The notes beneath the pieces were generated by a model that was given only the letters and a program-made list of their open reading frames with translations, was not told where the DNA came from and did not search any database. A program made the translations under genes and the position numbers. A stretch of 64,000 nt of DNA, from the NCBI RefSeq assembly GCF_000772965.1, contig NZ_JPVQ01000004.1, positions 1 through 64,000 of the forward strand. The letters are read 5' to 3'. Positions 16,648 through 24,493 of this stretch are shown in pieces. The stretch comes from Ureibacillus massiliensis 4400831 = CIP 108448 = CCUG 49529. Its GTDB lineage: Bacteria; Bacillota; Bacilli; Bacillales_A; Planococcaceae. Each line of letters starts with the position of its first letter. The first letter of the stretch is position 1.

Positions 16648-17706
16648 ATGGAATTATTTGATGTTACGATTGTCGGCGGAGGTCCTGCGGGTTTATATAG
16701 TGCTTTTTATAGTGGTTTACGAAATATGAAAACGAAAATTTTAGAGGTGCAGCCTGTACTAGGTGGCAAAGTGAATATTTATCCTGAGAAAATCCTATGG
16801 GATGTTGGTGGTCAACCACCAATGCAGGCACAGCTTTTTGTTCAAAATTTGGTTAATCAAGCAAATACTTTTTCACCAACAATTTGTTTAAATACGAAAG
16901 TGGAACAAATAGAGAAAATAAACGATATTTTTGTTATTACAACGAATTCGGGTGAAGTACATTATTCAAAAACAATTATTGTAGCTGTAGGTGGAGGCAT
17001 TTTAAGTCCGATTAAGCTTGAGGTAGAGGGCGCGGAAAAGTACGAAATGACGAACTTACACTATACGATTTTAGGGTTGGAGCGTTTCCGAGATAAAAAA
17101 GTTCTTGTATCAGGTGGCGGAAATGGCGCGATTGACTGGGCTGTAGAGCTATTATTTGTGGCAAAAGAAGTTGTTGTTATTTATCGAAAGGAACAATTGA
17201 CTGCCCATGAATCTCAAGTGGAAAAGCTTAAAAAACACGGTGTGCAAATTATGCTTAATGCTGAAATTCAGTCTGTAGTATCAAATGACAGTAAAACGGC
17301 AATTGAAAAAGTAGTTATTTCACAAAATGGAGATACCTATGAATTACAAGTGGACGATGTTCTAATAAGTCATGGCTATAACCGGGAAAAATCATTAACA
17401 TTTGCTGATGATATTCAACCTTTACGAAAAGACGATTATTATTTAGTTAGTCAAGGTCAATGTAAAACATCAGTCCCTGGGATTTTTGGTGCTGGAGATA
17501 TTATTTCATATGATGACAAAGTTAATTTACTCATTGGAACTTTTCAAGATGCGGTGCTTGCTGTAAATAATGCGAAAAAGTATATCGATCCTCAGGCCAA
17601 CGAATATGGAATGGTATCATCACATAATGAAAAATTCGCAGAAAAAAATAAGGAACTTTTAGAAGAACTATTTTGTAAAACTGAAACATCTACAAATTCA
17701 AAATAA
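16648..17706 (+). CDS. Ferredoxin/flavodoxin-NADP reductase-like flavoprotein
   Basis: 353 residues from the ATG at 16648 after AAGGAGG; an open frame back to 16600 has no ribosome site. It carries the FAD-binding GGGPAGLYSAFYSG at about 10-23 and the NADPH-binding SGGGNGAIDWAVEL mid-protein, then the second FAD contact GIFGAGDIISYDDK. It lacks the CxxC of thioredoxin reductases, which places it with the TrxR-like ferredoxin-NADP reductases (YumC/YcgT type). B. subtilis YcgT is Fur-repressed, and this copy also sits behind Fur boxes and ahead of a siderophore importer. It probably supplies electrons for intracellular release of iron from ferric siderophore (inference). Confidence 0.88.
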   Translation: MELFDVTIVGGGPAGLYSAFYSGLRNMKTKILEVQPVLGGKVNIYPEKILWDVGGQPPMQAQLFVQNLVNQANTFSPTICLNTKVEQIEKINDIFVITTNSGEVHYSKTIIVAVGGGILSPIKLEVEGAEKYEMTNLHYTILGLERFRDKKVLVSGGGNGAIDWAVELLFVAKEVVVIYRKEQLTAHESQVEKLKKHGVQIMLNAEIQSVVSNDSKTAIEKVVISQNGDTYELQVDDVLISHGYNREKSLTFADDIQPLRKDDYYLVSQGQCKTSVPGIFGAGDIISYDDKVNLLIGTFQDAVLAVNNAKKYIDPQANEYGMVSSHNEKFAEKNKELLEELFCKTETSTNSK

Positions 17707-17708
17707 TA

Positions 17709-17759
17709 TTGACAGTAGGGAAATCATGGCATACATTTATGATAATGAGAATCATTCTC
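17709..17759 (+). promoter_or_regulatory. Promoter and Fur box of the siderophore importer
   Basis: TTGACA (17709-17714), a 17-bp spacer and TACATT (17732-17737) form a promoter. Directly after it, GATAATGAGAATCATTCTC (17741-17759) matches the Fur consensus at 17 of 19 positions. Iron repression of the following four genes is therefore very likely. Confidence 0.9.
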
Positions 17760-17827
17760 GATTGGTTCGTGAGATAGAACTTACCAATCGACGAATGGTT
17801 TAAAAAACTAGATTGGTAGGGATACAT

Positions 17828-18892
17828 ATGCAAAACAAAAAGTCGTTTTTATTAATGCTGACTCTGTCTATTATTGCAATCTTTGCATTAGTTGGTTGTT
17901 CTAGTCAGTCCTCATCAAAACCGGAAGAAAATGAACAAGCAACACCTTCGACAGAAACTGAAAAAGAAACAGATTCACAATATCCAATTACAATAAAGCA
18001 TGCTCTAGGTGATGCGGTAATTAAAAGTAAACCGGAAAGAATTGTAACAATTCAATGGGCTAATCATGATATCGCTTTAGCACTTGGTGTAGTGCCTGTT
18101 GGCTTTTCAGCTGCAAACTTCGGTGTTCAAGATGATAGTGGCTTATTACCATGGACAAAAGAAAAGCTGGATGAGCTTGGCGTAACAGATCCAAATGTTT
18201 TCCAAGATACGGATGGATTAGATTTTGAAGCAATCTCAGATGCCAATCCTGATGTCATACTTGCTGCTTACTCTGGCATCACGGCAGAAGATTACGAACT
18301 TTTAAGTCAAATTGCACCTGTTGTTGCATATCCGACTGCACCATGGGCGACTACATGGCGTGAGCAAGTTTTATTAAATGCAACAGGTATGGGTATGAAA
18401 GAAGAAGGAGAGCAATTAATTAAAGATACAGAGAATTTAATCGAAGAAAAATTAAGTGCTTACCCTCAAATTAAAGGGAAAAAAGTAGTATGGGTTAACT
18501 TCTCAGCAAAAGATTTATCCCAATTACACATTTATACACCTATTGATTCACGTGGGGCCTTCTTAAAAGAATTAGGATTGACATATCCAGAAAGTATTAC
18601 AGAGCTTATTACAGACCCAACAAGCTACTCGTTAAAATTAAGTGCTGAAAATGTAGAAGCTTTATTTGACGCAGATATAATCGTTGGTTATGGTGATGAA
18701 GCACTTTACGAAACAATTAAAGCAGATCCTTTACTTGGCAAAATTCCAGCAGTTAAAAGAGGTTCTGTGGCGTTTATTACAAGTGATACGCCGTTAGTAG
18801 CAGCGGGAACGCCAAACCCACTTTCCATCGCTTACACAATGGATGAATATTTAGAATTAATTGGTGGGGCAATTGATAAAATTGAAGAATAA
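17828..18892 (+). CDS. Iron-siderophore ABC transporter binding lipoprotein
   Basis: 355 residues. The start at ATG 17828 gives a clean lipoprotein signal (MQNKKSFLL.., lipobox ALVGC). A TTG at 17813 is an alternative, and the ribosome site (GGTAGGG) is modest for both. The mature part is a type III periplasmic-binding fold with KPERIVTIQWANHD, the DPNVFQDTDGLDFEAISDANPDVILAAYSG core and a long rigid helix between lobes. It captures ferric siderophore outside the membrane and delivers it to the two permeases encoded next. The family (FecB/YfiY-like) suggests hydroxamate siderophores, but the ligand is not certain. Confidence 0.92.
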   Translation: MQNKKSFLLMLTLSIIAIFALVGCSSQSSSKPEENEQATPSTETEKETDSQYPITIKHALGDAVIKSKPERIVTIQWANHDIALALGVVPVGFSAANFGVQDDSGLLPWTKEKLDELGVTDPNVFQDTDGLDFEAISDANPDVILAAYSGITAEDYELLSQIAPVVAYPTAPWATTWREQVLLNATGMGMKEEGEQLIKDTENLIEEKLSAYPQIKGKKVVWVNFSAKDLSQLHIYTPIDSRGAFLKELGLTYPESITELITDPTSYSLKLSAENVEALFDADIIVGYGDEALYETIKADPLLGKIPAVKRGSVAFITSDTPLVAAGTPNPLSIAYTMDEYLELIGGAIDKIEE

Positions 18893-19925
18893 CACTTCAG
18901 CCTCTAAAATTAAGCAACTAGATTTACATGTACCGAAGCATTTTTCATTAATAGTAGTGGTGGGACTAATTTTATTACTCCTTACCATCGTTGCTTCAAT
19001 AGTATTAGGAGCTAGAGTGGTCAGTATCCAAGAGTTAATGGATGGGTTATTTTATCACAACCAAGATTCCTACGGTGCAAACGTTGTACAAAAACGTATT
19101 TCCCGGACAATTTTTAGTTTATGTTGTGGCGCAGCGTTAGGGATTGCGGGTGTTCTTATGCAATCTGTAACACGTAACCCATTAGCTGACCCGAGTATTT
19201 TAGGTGTTAATACAGGTGCGGCCTTGTTTGTAGTAAGTGGTATTACATTTTTTAATATTACAACAGCAAGCCAGTATATTTGGTTAGCTTTAATTGGAGC
19301 TGCTATCACAACAATTGTCGTTTTTGGAATAGGCTCTATGGGGCGCGGTGGGGCAACACCGATTAAATTAGTATTAGCCGGAGCTGCAACCACTGCAGCT
19401 CTTTCTTCACTTGTAACGGCTATTATGATTCCAAGTCAATATGCGATGGATCAGTTTAGATTTTGGCAAGTAGGAAGTGTGGGAGTAGGATCTTGGGAAT
19501 CTATCACTATTTTCATTCCTTTTTTATTAGTTGGCATTATTATCGCGTTTGTAACGGCACCAGCATTAAATGCTTTAGCATTAGGTGATGATGTTGCAAC
19601 AGGTCTTGGTGTTCGACCGGGTATTCTACGTCTTTTTGCGATTTGCGCGGGCGTAATTTTATGTGCAATAACTACCGCTTTGGCAGGTCCTATAGGTTTT
19701 ATTGGACTATTAGCAACTCATGCGATGCGTTTAGTTATTGGACCAGATTTCCGCTTTTTAATTCCTATGTCAGCTTTAGCAGGAGCGATTATTTTAACAT
19801 TTTCTGATGTAGTAGGCAGACTCATTGGAAGTCCTGGAGAACTTGAAGTAGGGATTATTACAGCTTTTATAGGTGCACCAATCCTCATCTTGCTAGCTAA
19901 GAGATCGAAGGTGAGGTCATTATGA
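18882..19925 (+). CDS. FecCD-type siderophore permease, first subunit
   Basis: About 347 residues with ten or so hydrophobic helices and the family motifs GAALGIAGVLMQSVTRNPLAD and GPIGFIGLLATHAMRLVIGP. The start is placed at TTG 18882, overlapping the binding-protein stop by 11 bp, with GGTGGGG upstream. An in-frame TTG at 18861 would add seven residues. It forms a heterodimeric membrane channel with the next gene product for ferric siderophore import. It is within the Fur-controlled operon and translationally coupled on both sides. Confidence 0.9.
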   Translation: MKNNTSASKIKQLDLHVPKHFSLIVVVGLILLLLTIVASIVLGARVVSIQELMDGLFYHNQDSYGANVVQKRISRTIFSLCCGAALGIAGVLMQSVTRNPLADPSILGVNTGAALFVVSGITFFNITTASQYIWLALIGAAITTIVVFGIGSMGRGGATPIKLVLAGAATTAALSSLVTAIMIPSQYAMDQFRFWQVGSVGVGSWESITIFIPFLLVGIIIAFVTAPALNALALGDDVATGLGVRPGILRLFAICAGVILCAITTALAGPIGFIGLLATHAMRLVIGPDFRFLIPMSALAGAIILTFSDVVGRLIGSPGELEVGIITAFIGAPILILLAKRSKVRSL

Positions 19926-20959
19926 GAAATCCATCAAGTGAAAGTAATTTTATAAAAGTGGGAATCCAAAAAAGAAAAAGACGCTGGATTTTTGTTACTT
20001 CTCTATTAATCGTTTTTGCAGTTGCTCTATGTTGGGCCATGCTGTTATTAGGAAATACGATTTATCCAGTGAATGTGGTGATTCGATCATTAATGGGTGA
20101 GGAAATTTCAGGAGCCAATTTTGCGATTAATACGATTCGATTCCCACGGATGATTACAGGACTCTTTTCAGGTTTTGCTTTTGGTGTTGCAGGCTATATT
20201 TTTCAGACGATGCTACGAAACCCATTAGCGAATCCGAATATTTTAGGGATTACATCAGGTTCTAGTGCAGCCGCTGTATTTTGTATTGTTATACTACATT
20301 CAAGTAATGCCGTTGTTTCCATTGCAGCAATCATTGGGGGATTAATAACGGTAATCATTATGTATTTATTATCTCGTGGTCGCTCATTTTCAATTGGTCG
20401 ATTGATTATCATTGGAATAGGTATGCAAGCAATGTTGGATGCGGTCATTTCATTTTTGATTCTTAAAAGCTCAGAGCAGGATATTGCAGGAGCCTTGCGA
20501 TGGTTAAGTGGTAGTTTAAACGGTTCAAGTATGAGTGAAGCCATTCCTTTAATCATCATCGTCATTGTATTAACTCCTGTTATGCTAATGCTAGGTAAAG
20601 AGTTAAGCATGTTAGAATTAGGTGACCAAATGGCAACATCGCTTGGTGTAGCCACTGATAAAATGCGAATTACTTTAATTATAAGCTCAGTAGTGATGAT
20701 TGCCATTGCTACAGCCACGACTGGACCAATAGCCTTTGTTTCATTTTTAGCAGGCCCAATTGCGAATCGACTCGTAGGTATTAGCTCTTCAAATATTCTC
20801 CCAGCAGGATTAATCGGCGCTATTCTCGTATTATTTGCAGATTTAATAGGCCAGTTTGCATTTGAATACCGGTTCCCAGTTGGGGTTATTACGGGAATAC
20901 TCGGAGCACCGTATTTAATTTATCTATTAATCCGAATGAACCAAAAAGGAGAATTATAA
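19922..20959 (+). CDS. FecCD-type siderophore permease, second subunit
   Basis: 345 residues, overlapping the previous gene by 4 bp (ATGA). The same fold is shown by GFAFGVAGYIFQTMLRNPLANP, then a coupling-helix region and TTGPIAFVSFLAGPIANRLVG near the end. It pairs with the preceding permease; the two are paralogues, as is usual in this transporter class. The N-terminal KKRKRRW stretch fits a cytosolic start. Confidence 0.92.
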   Translation: MRNPSSESNFIKVGIQKRKRRWIFVTSLLIVFAVALCWAMLLLGNTIYPVNVVIRSLMGEEISGANFAINTIRFPRMITGLFSGFAFGVAGYIFQTMLRNPLANPNILGITSGSSAAAVFCIVILHSSNAVVSIAAIIGGLITVIIMYLLSRGRSFSIGRLIIIGIGMQAMLDAVISFLILKSSEQDIAGALRWLSGSLNGSSMSEAIPLIIIVIVLTPVMLMLGKELSMLELGDQMATSLGVATDKMRITLIISSVVMIAIATATTGPIAFVSFLAGPIANRLVGISSSNILPAGLIGAILVLFADLIGQFAFEYRFPVGVITGILGAPYLIYLLIRMNQKGEL

Positions 20960-21762
20960 TGAGTACGACGTATGATTTTCGAGTAAACAAATTAGTTTCT
21001 GGCTATGAAAATAAAACGATCATTCATGGAATTGATCTTGAAGTCCCAAAAAATAAAATTAGTGTCATTATTGGAGCTAATGGTTGTGGGAAATCAACTC
21101 TATTAAAAACGATGGCGAAACTAATCAAGCCTACAGAGGGTGATGTTACTCTCGATGGAAAAGCGATAAATAAATATCCCCCAAAGCAATTAGCGCGTAT
21201 TTTAGGGCTTCTTCCACAGTCTCCTGTCGTTCCGGCTGGAATTACTGTTGCGGATTTAGTAGGTCGAGGGAGATTTCCGCACCAATCTTTGTTTAGTGGA
21301 TGGTCTAAAAAAGATTACGAAGCAGTAGAAGAAGCAATGGAATTTATGAACATTACTGAATTTGCAAATCATGATATTGATGAGCTTTCAGGAGGACAAA
21401 GGCAGCGTGTATGGATTGCAATGGCCCTTGCACAACAAACAGACATCTTATTTCTCGATGAGCCTACTACCTTTTTAGATATAACGTATCAGGTGGAAAT
21501 ATTAGACCTGCTTACAAATTTAAACCGTAAGTATGGCACAACAATTGTGATGGTATTGCACGATATTAATTTATCAGCACGCTATGCAGATTATATTTTT
21601 GCCGTAAAGAGTGGAAAGCTTATAGCAGAAGGGGCACCTACAGAAGTCCTAACTGTGGACCTTGTAAAATCAGTTTTTGACTTAGATTGTGTCGTCATTC
21701 CAGATCCTATTTCGGATACTCCATTAATCATTCCAAAAGGGCGGTATCATGTAAAGGAATAA
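20959..21762 (+). CDS. Siderophore ABC transporter ATPase
   Basis: 267 residues, overlapping the second permease by one base (TAATG). It has a complete nucleotide-binding domain: Walker A GANGCGKSTLL (about 37-47), Q-loop LPQSPVVP, signature LSGGQRQRVWIAMA, Walker B ILFLDEPTTFLD and the switch His in VLHDINLSARYAD. It hydrolyses ATP at the cytosolic face to drive siderophore import. Gene order binding protein-permease-permease-ATPase is complete, so the importer should be functional. Confidence 0.93.
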   Translation: MSTTYDFRVNKLVSGYENKTIIHGIDLEVPKNKISVIIGANGCGKSTLLKTMAKLIKPTEGDVTLDGKAINKYPPKQLARILGLLPQSPVVPAGITVADLVGRGRFPHQSLFSGWSKKDYEAVEEAMEFMNITEFANHDIDELSGGQRQRVWIAMALAQQTDILFLDEPTTFLDITYQVEILDLLTNLNRKYGTTIVMVLHDINLSARYADYIFAVKSGKLIAEGAPTEVLTVDLVKSVFDLDCVVIPDPISDTPLIIPKGRYHVKE

Positions 21763-21866
21763 AAGATTATAGACTTATAGAAGTATTATGGGGCGATACA
21801 AATGGTAAATCAATTAAATGTCATTTCTTAATTGAATCATTAAAGTAAGTAAATTAAATCACATTT

Positions 21867-21898
21867 GAGCGCTTAATAAAAATAAGCGCTCATTTTTT
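21867..21898 (+). terminator. Intrinsic terminator of the siderophore operon
   Basis: GAGCGCTTA (21867-21875) pairs perfectly with TAAGCGCTC (21883-21891), followed by seven T. Confidence 0.85.
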
Positions 21899-21910
21899 TA
21901 ATTTCAGAGC

Positions 21911-21945
21911 TAAAAAAGATACGATAGACCTTCGTCTACCGTATC
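21911..21945 (-). terminator. Intrinsic terminator of the DJ-1/PfpI gene
   Basis: GATACGATAGAC (21918-21929) and GTCTACCGTATC (21934-21945) form a stem. Read on the minus strand it is followed by TTTTTT, so it ends the gene at 21961-22470. Confidence 0.75.
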
Positions 21946-21960
21946 GTTTAATCTATTATA

Positions 21961-22470
21961 TTATGCTAATTTTGCTAGAATTTCACGAATGAAAGCAGGT
22001 TCGTCATTAGGAGTACGAGATGTTACCAAGTTTTCACTAACTACTACTTCTTCGTCTTTATAATCTGCGCCAGCTAATTTTACGTCATCGCGAATTCCGA
22101 TATAACATGTTGCAGCTTTCCCTTTTAAGATATCGGCACTAATCATTACTTGAGGTCCATGACAAATACCAGAAATAAGCTTCCCTTGTTCATTTAGCTC
22201 TTTTACAAAACGCACAACATCATCATTTACTCGTAAAGCTTCTGGAGCTGATCCTCCTGGGATAACTACTGCATCAAAGTCACTTGCTTTTGCTTCTGAT
22301 GAAGCTAATTCAGCAGTGTAGGATACTGTTCCTTTTTTCCCTTTACATTCAGCACCTTTTTCTAGACCGATGATTGTTGTCTCATGACCAGCCTCTTTAA
22401 TTGCCTCATAAGGATTTTTCATTTCAGAATCTTCAAATCCGCCTGCTAAAAGAAATGCAACCTTTGCCAT
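21961..22470 (-). CDS. DJ-1/PfpI family stress protein (GSP18/YfkM-like)
   Basis: 169 residues, full length for the PfpI group. It has the nucleophile elbow GICHGPQ with Cys 103, an adjacent His, and Glu 14 in AGGFEDSE that tunes the thiol. Relatives act as glyoxalase or deglycase-like enzymes or general stress proteins in the cytosol. It lies upstream (same strand) of adhR and near adhA; in B. subtilis the adhA region also contains a PfpI-family gene (yraA), supporting a role in aldehyde stress. GGAGGGAAA precedes the ATG. Confidence 0.9.
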   Translation of the reverse strand: MAKVAFLLAGGFEDSEMKNPYEAIKEAGHETTIIGLEKGAECKGKKGTVSYTAELASSEAKASDFDAVVIPGGSAPEALRVNDDVVRFVKELNEQGKLISGICHGPQVMISADILKGKAATCYIGIRDDVKLAGADYKDEEVVVSENLVTSRTPNDEPAFIREILAKLA

Positions 22471-22586
22471 AAAATTTTCCCTCCAATAAATAATTTATTA
22501 CAAGTTTACTATAATTGGCTCGCATACCAATTTCAAGAATGGTGCTTGTTGTCCTACTAATTCTAGAAAAATGAAGTATCCATTTG

Positions 22587-22997
22587 TTAATTATTAATCT
22601 CTATTTTTTGTTCTTTATGAACATCTTCTGTTCCTGCCTCCAATGCAGTCTTGTAATAAAAGCATTTATGCTCGATGACTTTCATTGTCTTTTTTAACTC
22701 TTCCATCTGCGCTTCAACAGTGGCTTTTCGTTCTAAAAACATATCATACCTTTGTTGTAGTGTTGAATCCCCCTTAGAGCACCAATCAATGAAATTTTTA
22801 ATCTCCTTAATAGGCATCCCAGTAGCCTTTAGACATTCAATGATTCTTAAAGCATCGATATCGGATTCTTTAAATATTCGAATGCCACTAGAAGAACGCT
22901 CTACAAAAGGAATAAGCCCTTCTTTATCATAATAACGCAATGTGTATACTGTAAGATTTAATTCCTTTGCAACTTCACTTATAGAATATGTTTTCAT
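22587..22997 (-). CDS. adhR: MerR family regulator, AdhR-like
   Basis: 136 residues from the ATG at 22997 (AGGAGG seven bases upstream; an in-frame GTG at 23000 is too close). The winged HTH ISEVAKELNLTVYTLRYYDK is followed by GLIPFVERSSSGIRIF, the ALRIIECLKATGMPIKEIKNF segment with its conserved Cys, and a coiled coil. Aldehyde-sensing AdhR of B. subtilis has this size and a single conserved Cys. It is divergent from an alcohol dehydrogenase, and both promoter regions carry the same 14-bp sequence ACCTCGAGTTARCT. Regulation of adhA in response to reactive aldehydes is the likely role. Confidence 0.85.
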   Translation of the reverse strand: MKTYSISEVAKELNLTVYTLRYYDKEGLIPFVERSSSGIRIFKESDIDALRIIECLKATGMPIKEIKNFIDWCSKGDSTLQQRYDMFLERKATVEAQMEELKKTMKVIEHKCFYYKTALEAGTEDVHKEQKIEINN

Positions 22998-23024
22998 CAC
23001 TTATCCTCCTGCTCAAGGCTATGT

Positions 23025-23038
23025 ACCTCGAGTTAGCT
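23025..23038. promoter_or_regulatory. Candidate AdhR site in its own leader
   Basis: ACCTCGAGTTAGCT differs by one base from the sequence inside the adhA promoter. It lies between the adhR promoter and the adhR start, where binding would repress rather than activate. Confidence 0.5.
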
Positions 23039-23053
23039 CTATTGTTGGGAGAG

Positions 23054-23082
23054 ATTCTATCACGCTATTTACGAAAAGTCAA
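23054..23082 (-). promoter_or_regulatory. Promoter of adhR
   Basis: On the minus strand TTGACT (23082-23077), a 17-bp spacer and TAGAAT (23059-23054) form an ordinary housekeeping promoter. Confidence 0.65.
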
Positions 23083-23135
23083 AGTTGCTTGAAGTGGAGA
23101 CTTTAGGAGAATTTCAAAAAGAAAAAACTAATAAC

Positions 23136-23166
23136 TTGACCTCGAGTTAACTATAAGGAGTAACAT
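23136..23166 (+). promoter_or_regulatory. MerR-type promoter of adhA
   Basis: TTGACC (23136-23141) and TAACAT (23161-23166) are separated by 19 bp. ACCTCGAGTTAACT (23139-23152) overlaps the -35 and enters the spacer. The long spacer and shared sequence with the adhR leader fit activation by AdhR. Confidence 0.65.
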
Positions 23167-23271
23167 TATTTTAGAAGAGAGTGTGTGAAGAAAAAGATGA
23201 GGTCGAATTTAGATATTCCTTTTTTCGTATAGGCGCATTCTCTAGAACATATAAGTTATAGGAGGTTTTTT

Positions 23272-24312
23272 ATGATAACAGCAAAAGCGAGAGCAGTCGA
23301 TGGTCCAGACAAACCATTTCGAGCTGCTGAAATTAAAAGACGTGACCTAGATTTAAACGATGTATTAATTGAGATTAAGTTTGCAGGCATCTGTCATTCA
23401 GATATCCATACAGCACATGGGGAATGGGGTCCTGTGAATTATCCACTCGTTCCAGGGCATGAAATTGCAGGAATTGTTACGGCAGTAGGACCTAACGTTA
23501 CAAAATACAAAATAGGTGACCGAGTAGGAGTCGGATGTATGGTAGACTCTTGCGGTGAATGTGAAAATTGCCGTAAAGGGGAAGAACAGTTCTGTCATAA
23601 AGGAAATATTCCTACCTATGCAGGGGTTGATAAATATGGTGAACCAACTCAAGGTGGCTATTCAACTCACATTGTTGTAACCGAAGACTTCGTATTGGGA
23701 ATTCCAGATAGTATTGAGCTGGACAAGGCAGCACCACTACTTTGTGCAGGGATTACGACATACTCACCATTAAACCATTGGGGAGCTGGTCCAGGTAAAA
23801 AGGTAGCTATTATTGGAATGGGTGGTCTTGGCCATATGGCAGTGCAAATTGCCCATGCAATGGGGGCTGAAGTCACGGTTCTATCTCAGTCGTTAAAGAA
23901 AAAAGATGATGGATTGGAGCTTGGAGCAGATCATTATTATGCAACAAGCGATCCAGAAACCTTTGAAAAACTTGCGAGCACATTTGATTTAATTATTAAT
24001 ACAGTAAGTGCAAAAATTAATCTGGATGCCTATTTAGGATTACTAACACTTGATGGAACACTTGTGAATGTCGGTGCTCCTGCAGAACCATTATCACTTA
24101 GAGTAATGAATTTAATTGGACATCGCCGTTCATTTGCAGGTTCTTTGATTGGCGGTATTCGCGAAACGCAAGAAATGTTGGATTTCTGTGCGAAACATAA
24201 CATTTTTCCTAAGATTGAAGTCATTTCTGCAGATCAAATTGACGAAGCATACGAGCGTGTATTAGCCTCGGATGTGAAGTATCGATTCGTAATTGATATT
24301 AGTACTATGTGA
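23272..24312 (+). CDS. adhA: Zinc-dependent NAD(P) alcohol dehydrogenase
   Basis: 346 residues of the YahK/AdhA branch of zinc MDR enzymes. Catalytic zinc ligands are Cys in AGICHSD, His-Glu in PGHEIAG and Cys in [11 protein letters not shown]. The four structural-zinc Cys are in [17 protein letters not shown]. The NADP site is [18 protein letters not shown]. It reduces reactive aldehydes to alcohols in the cytosol. Behind a MerR-type promoter and divergent from adhR, it matches the B. subtilis formaldehyde/methylglyoxal response. TAGGAGG precedes the start. Confidence 0.92.
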   Translation: MITAKARAVDGPDKPFRAAEIKRRDLDLNDVLIEIKFAGICHSDIHTAHGEWGPVNYPLVPGHEIAGIVTAVGPNVTKYKIGDRVGVGCMVDSCGECENCRKGEEQFCHKGNIPTYAGVDKYGEPTQGGYSTHIVVTEDFVLGIPDSIELDKAAPLLCAGITTYSPLNHWGAGPGKKVAIIGMGGLGHMAVQIAHAMGAEVTVLSQSLKKKDDGLELGADHYYATSDPETFEKLASTFDLIINTVSAKINLDAYLGLLTLDGTLVNVGAPAEPLSLRVMNLIGHRRSFAGSLIGGIRETQEMLDFCAKHNIFPKIEVISADQIDEAYERVLASDVKYRFVIDISTM

Positions 24313-24390
24313 TTGCTTAATAGGTATTGCTTAAGGAACTTAATAATCTGAAGGAACCATGTTGCTTATTAATTTACTAATATAAAAAAT

Positions 24391-24430
24391 AAAACAGGTG
24401 GAGAACCATTGTTCCTCACCTGTTTTATCG
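24391..24430. terminator. Bidirectional terminator between adhA and the ABC exporter
   Basis: AAAACAGGTG..GAAC (24391-24406) pairs with GTTC..CACCTGTTTT (24411-24426). T-rich tails lie on both sides, so it can serve adhA (plus) and the ABC exporter gene (minus). Confidence 0.8.
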
Positions 24431-24493
24431 TGTTAAAAAAATTAGTTTTTGAAGGTTATTAGAGAAGCATTGTTTCCTTCATAACATTTAAGC

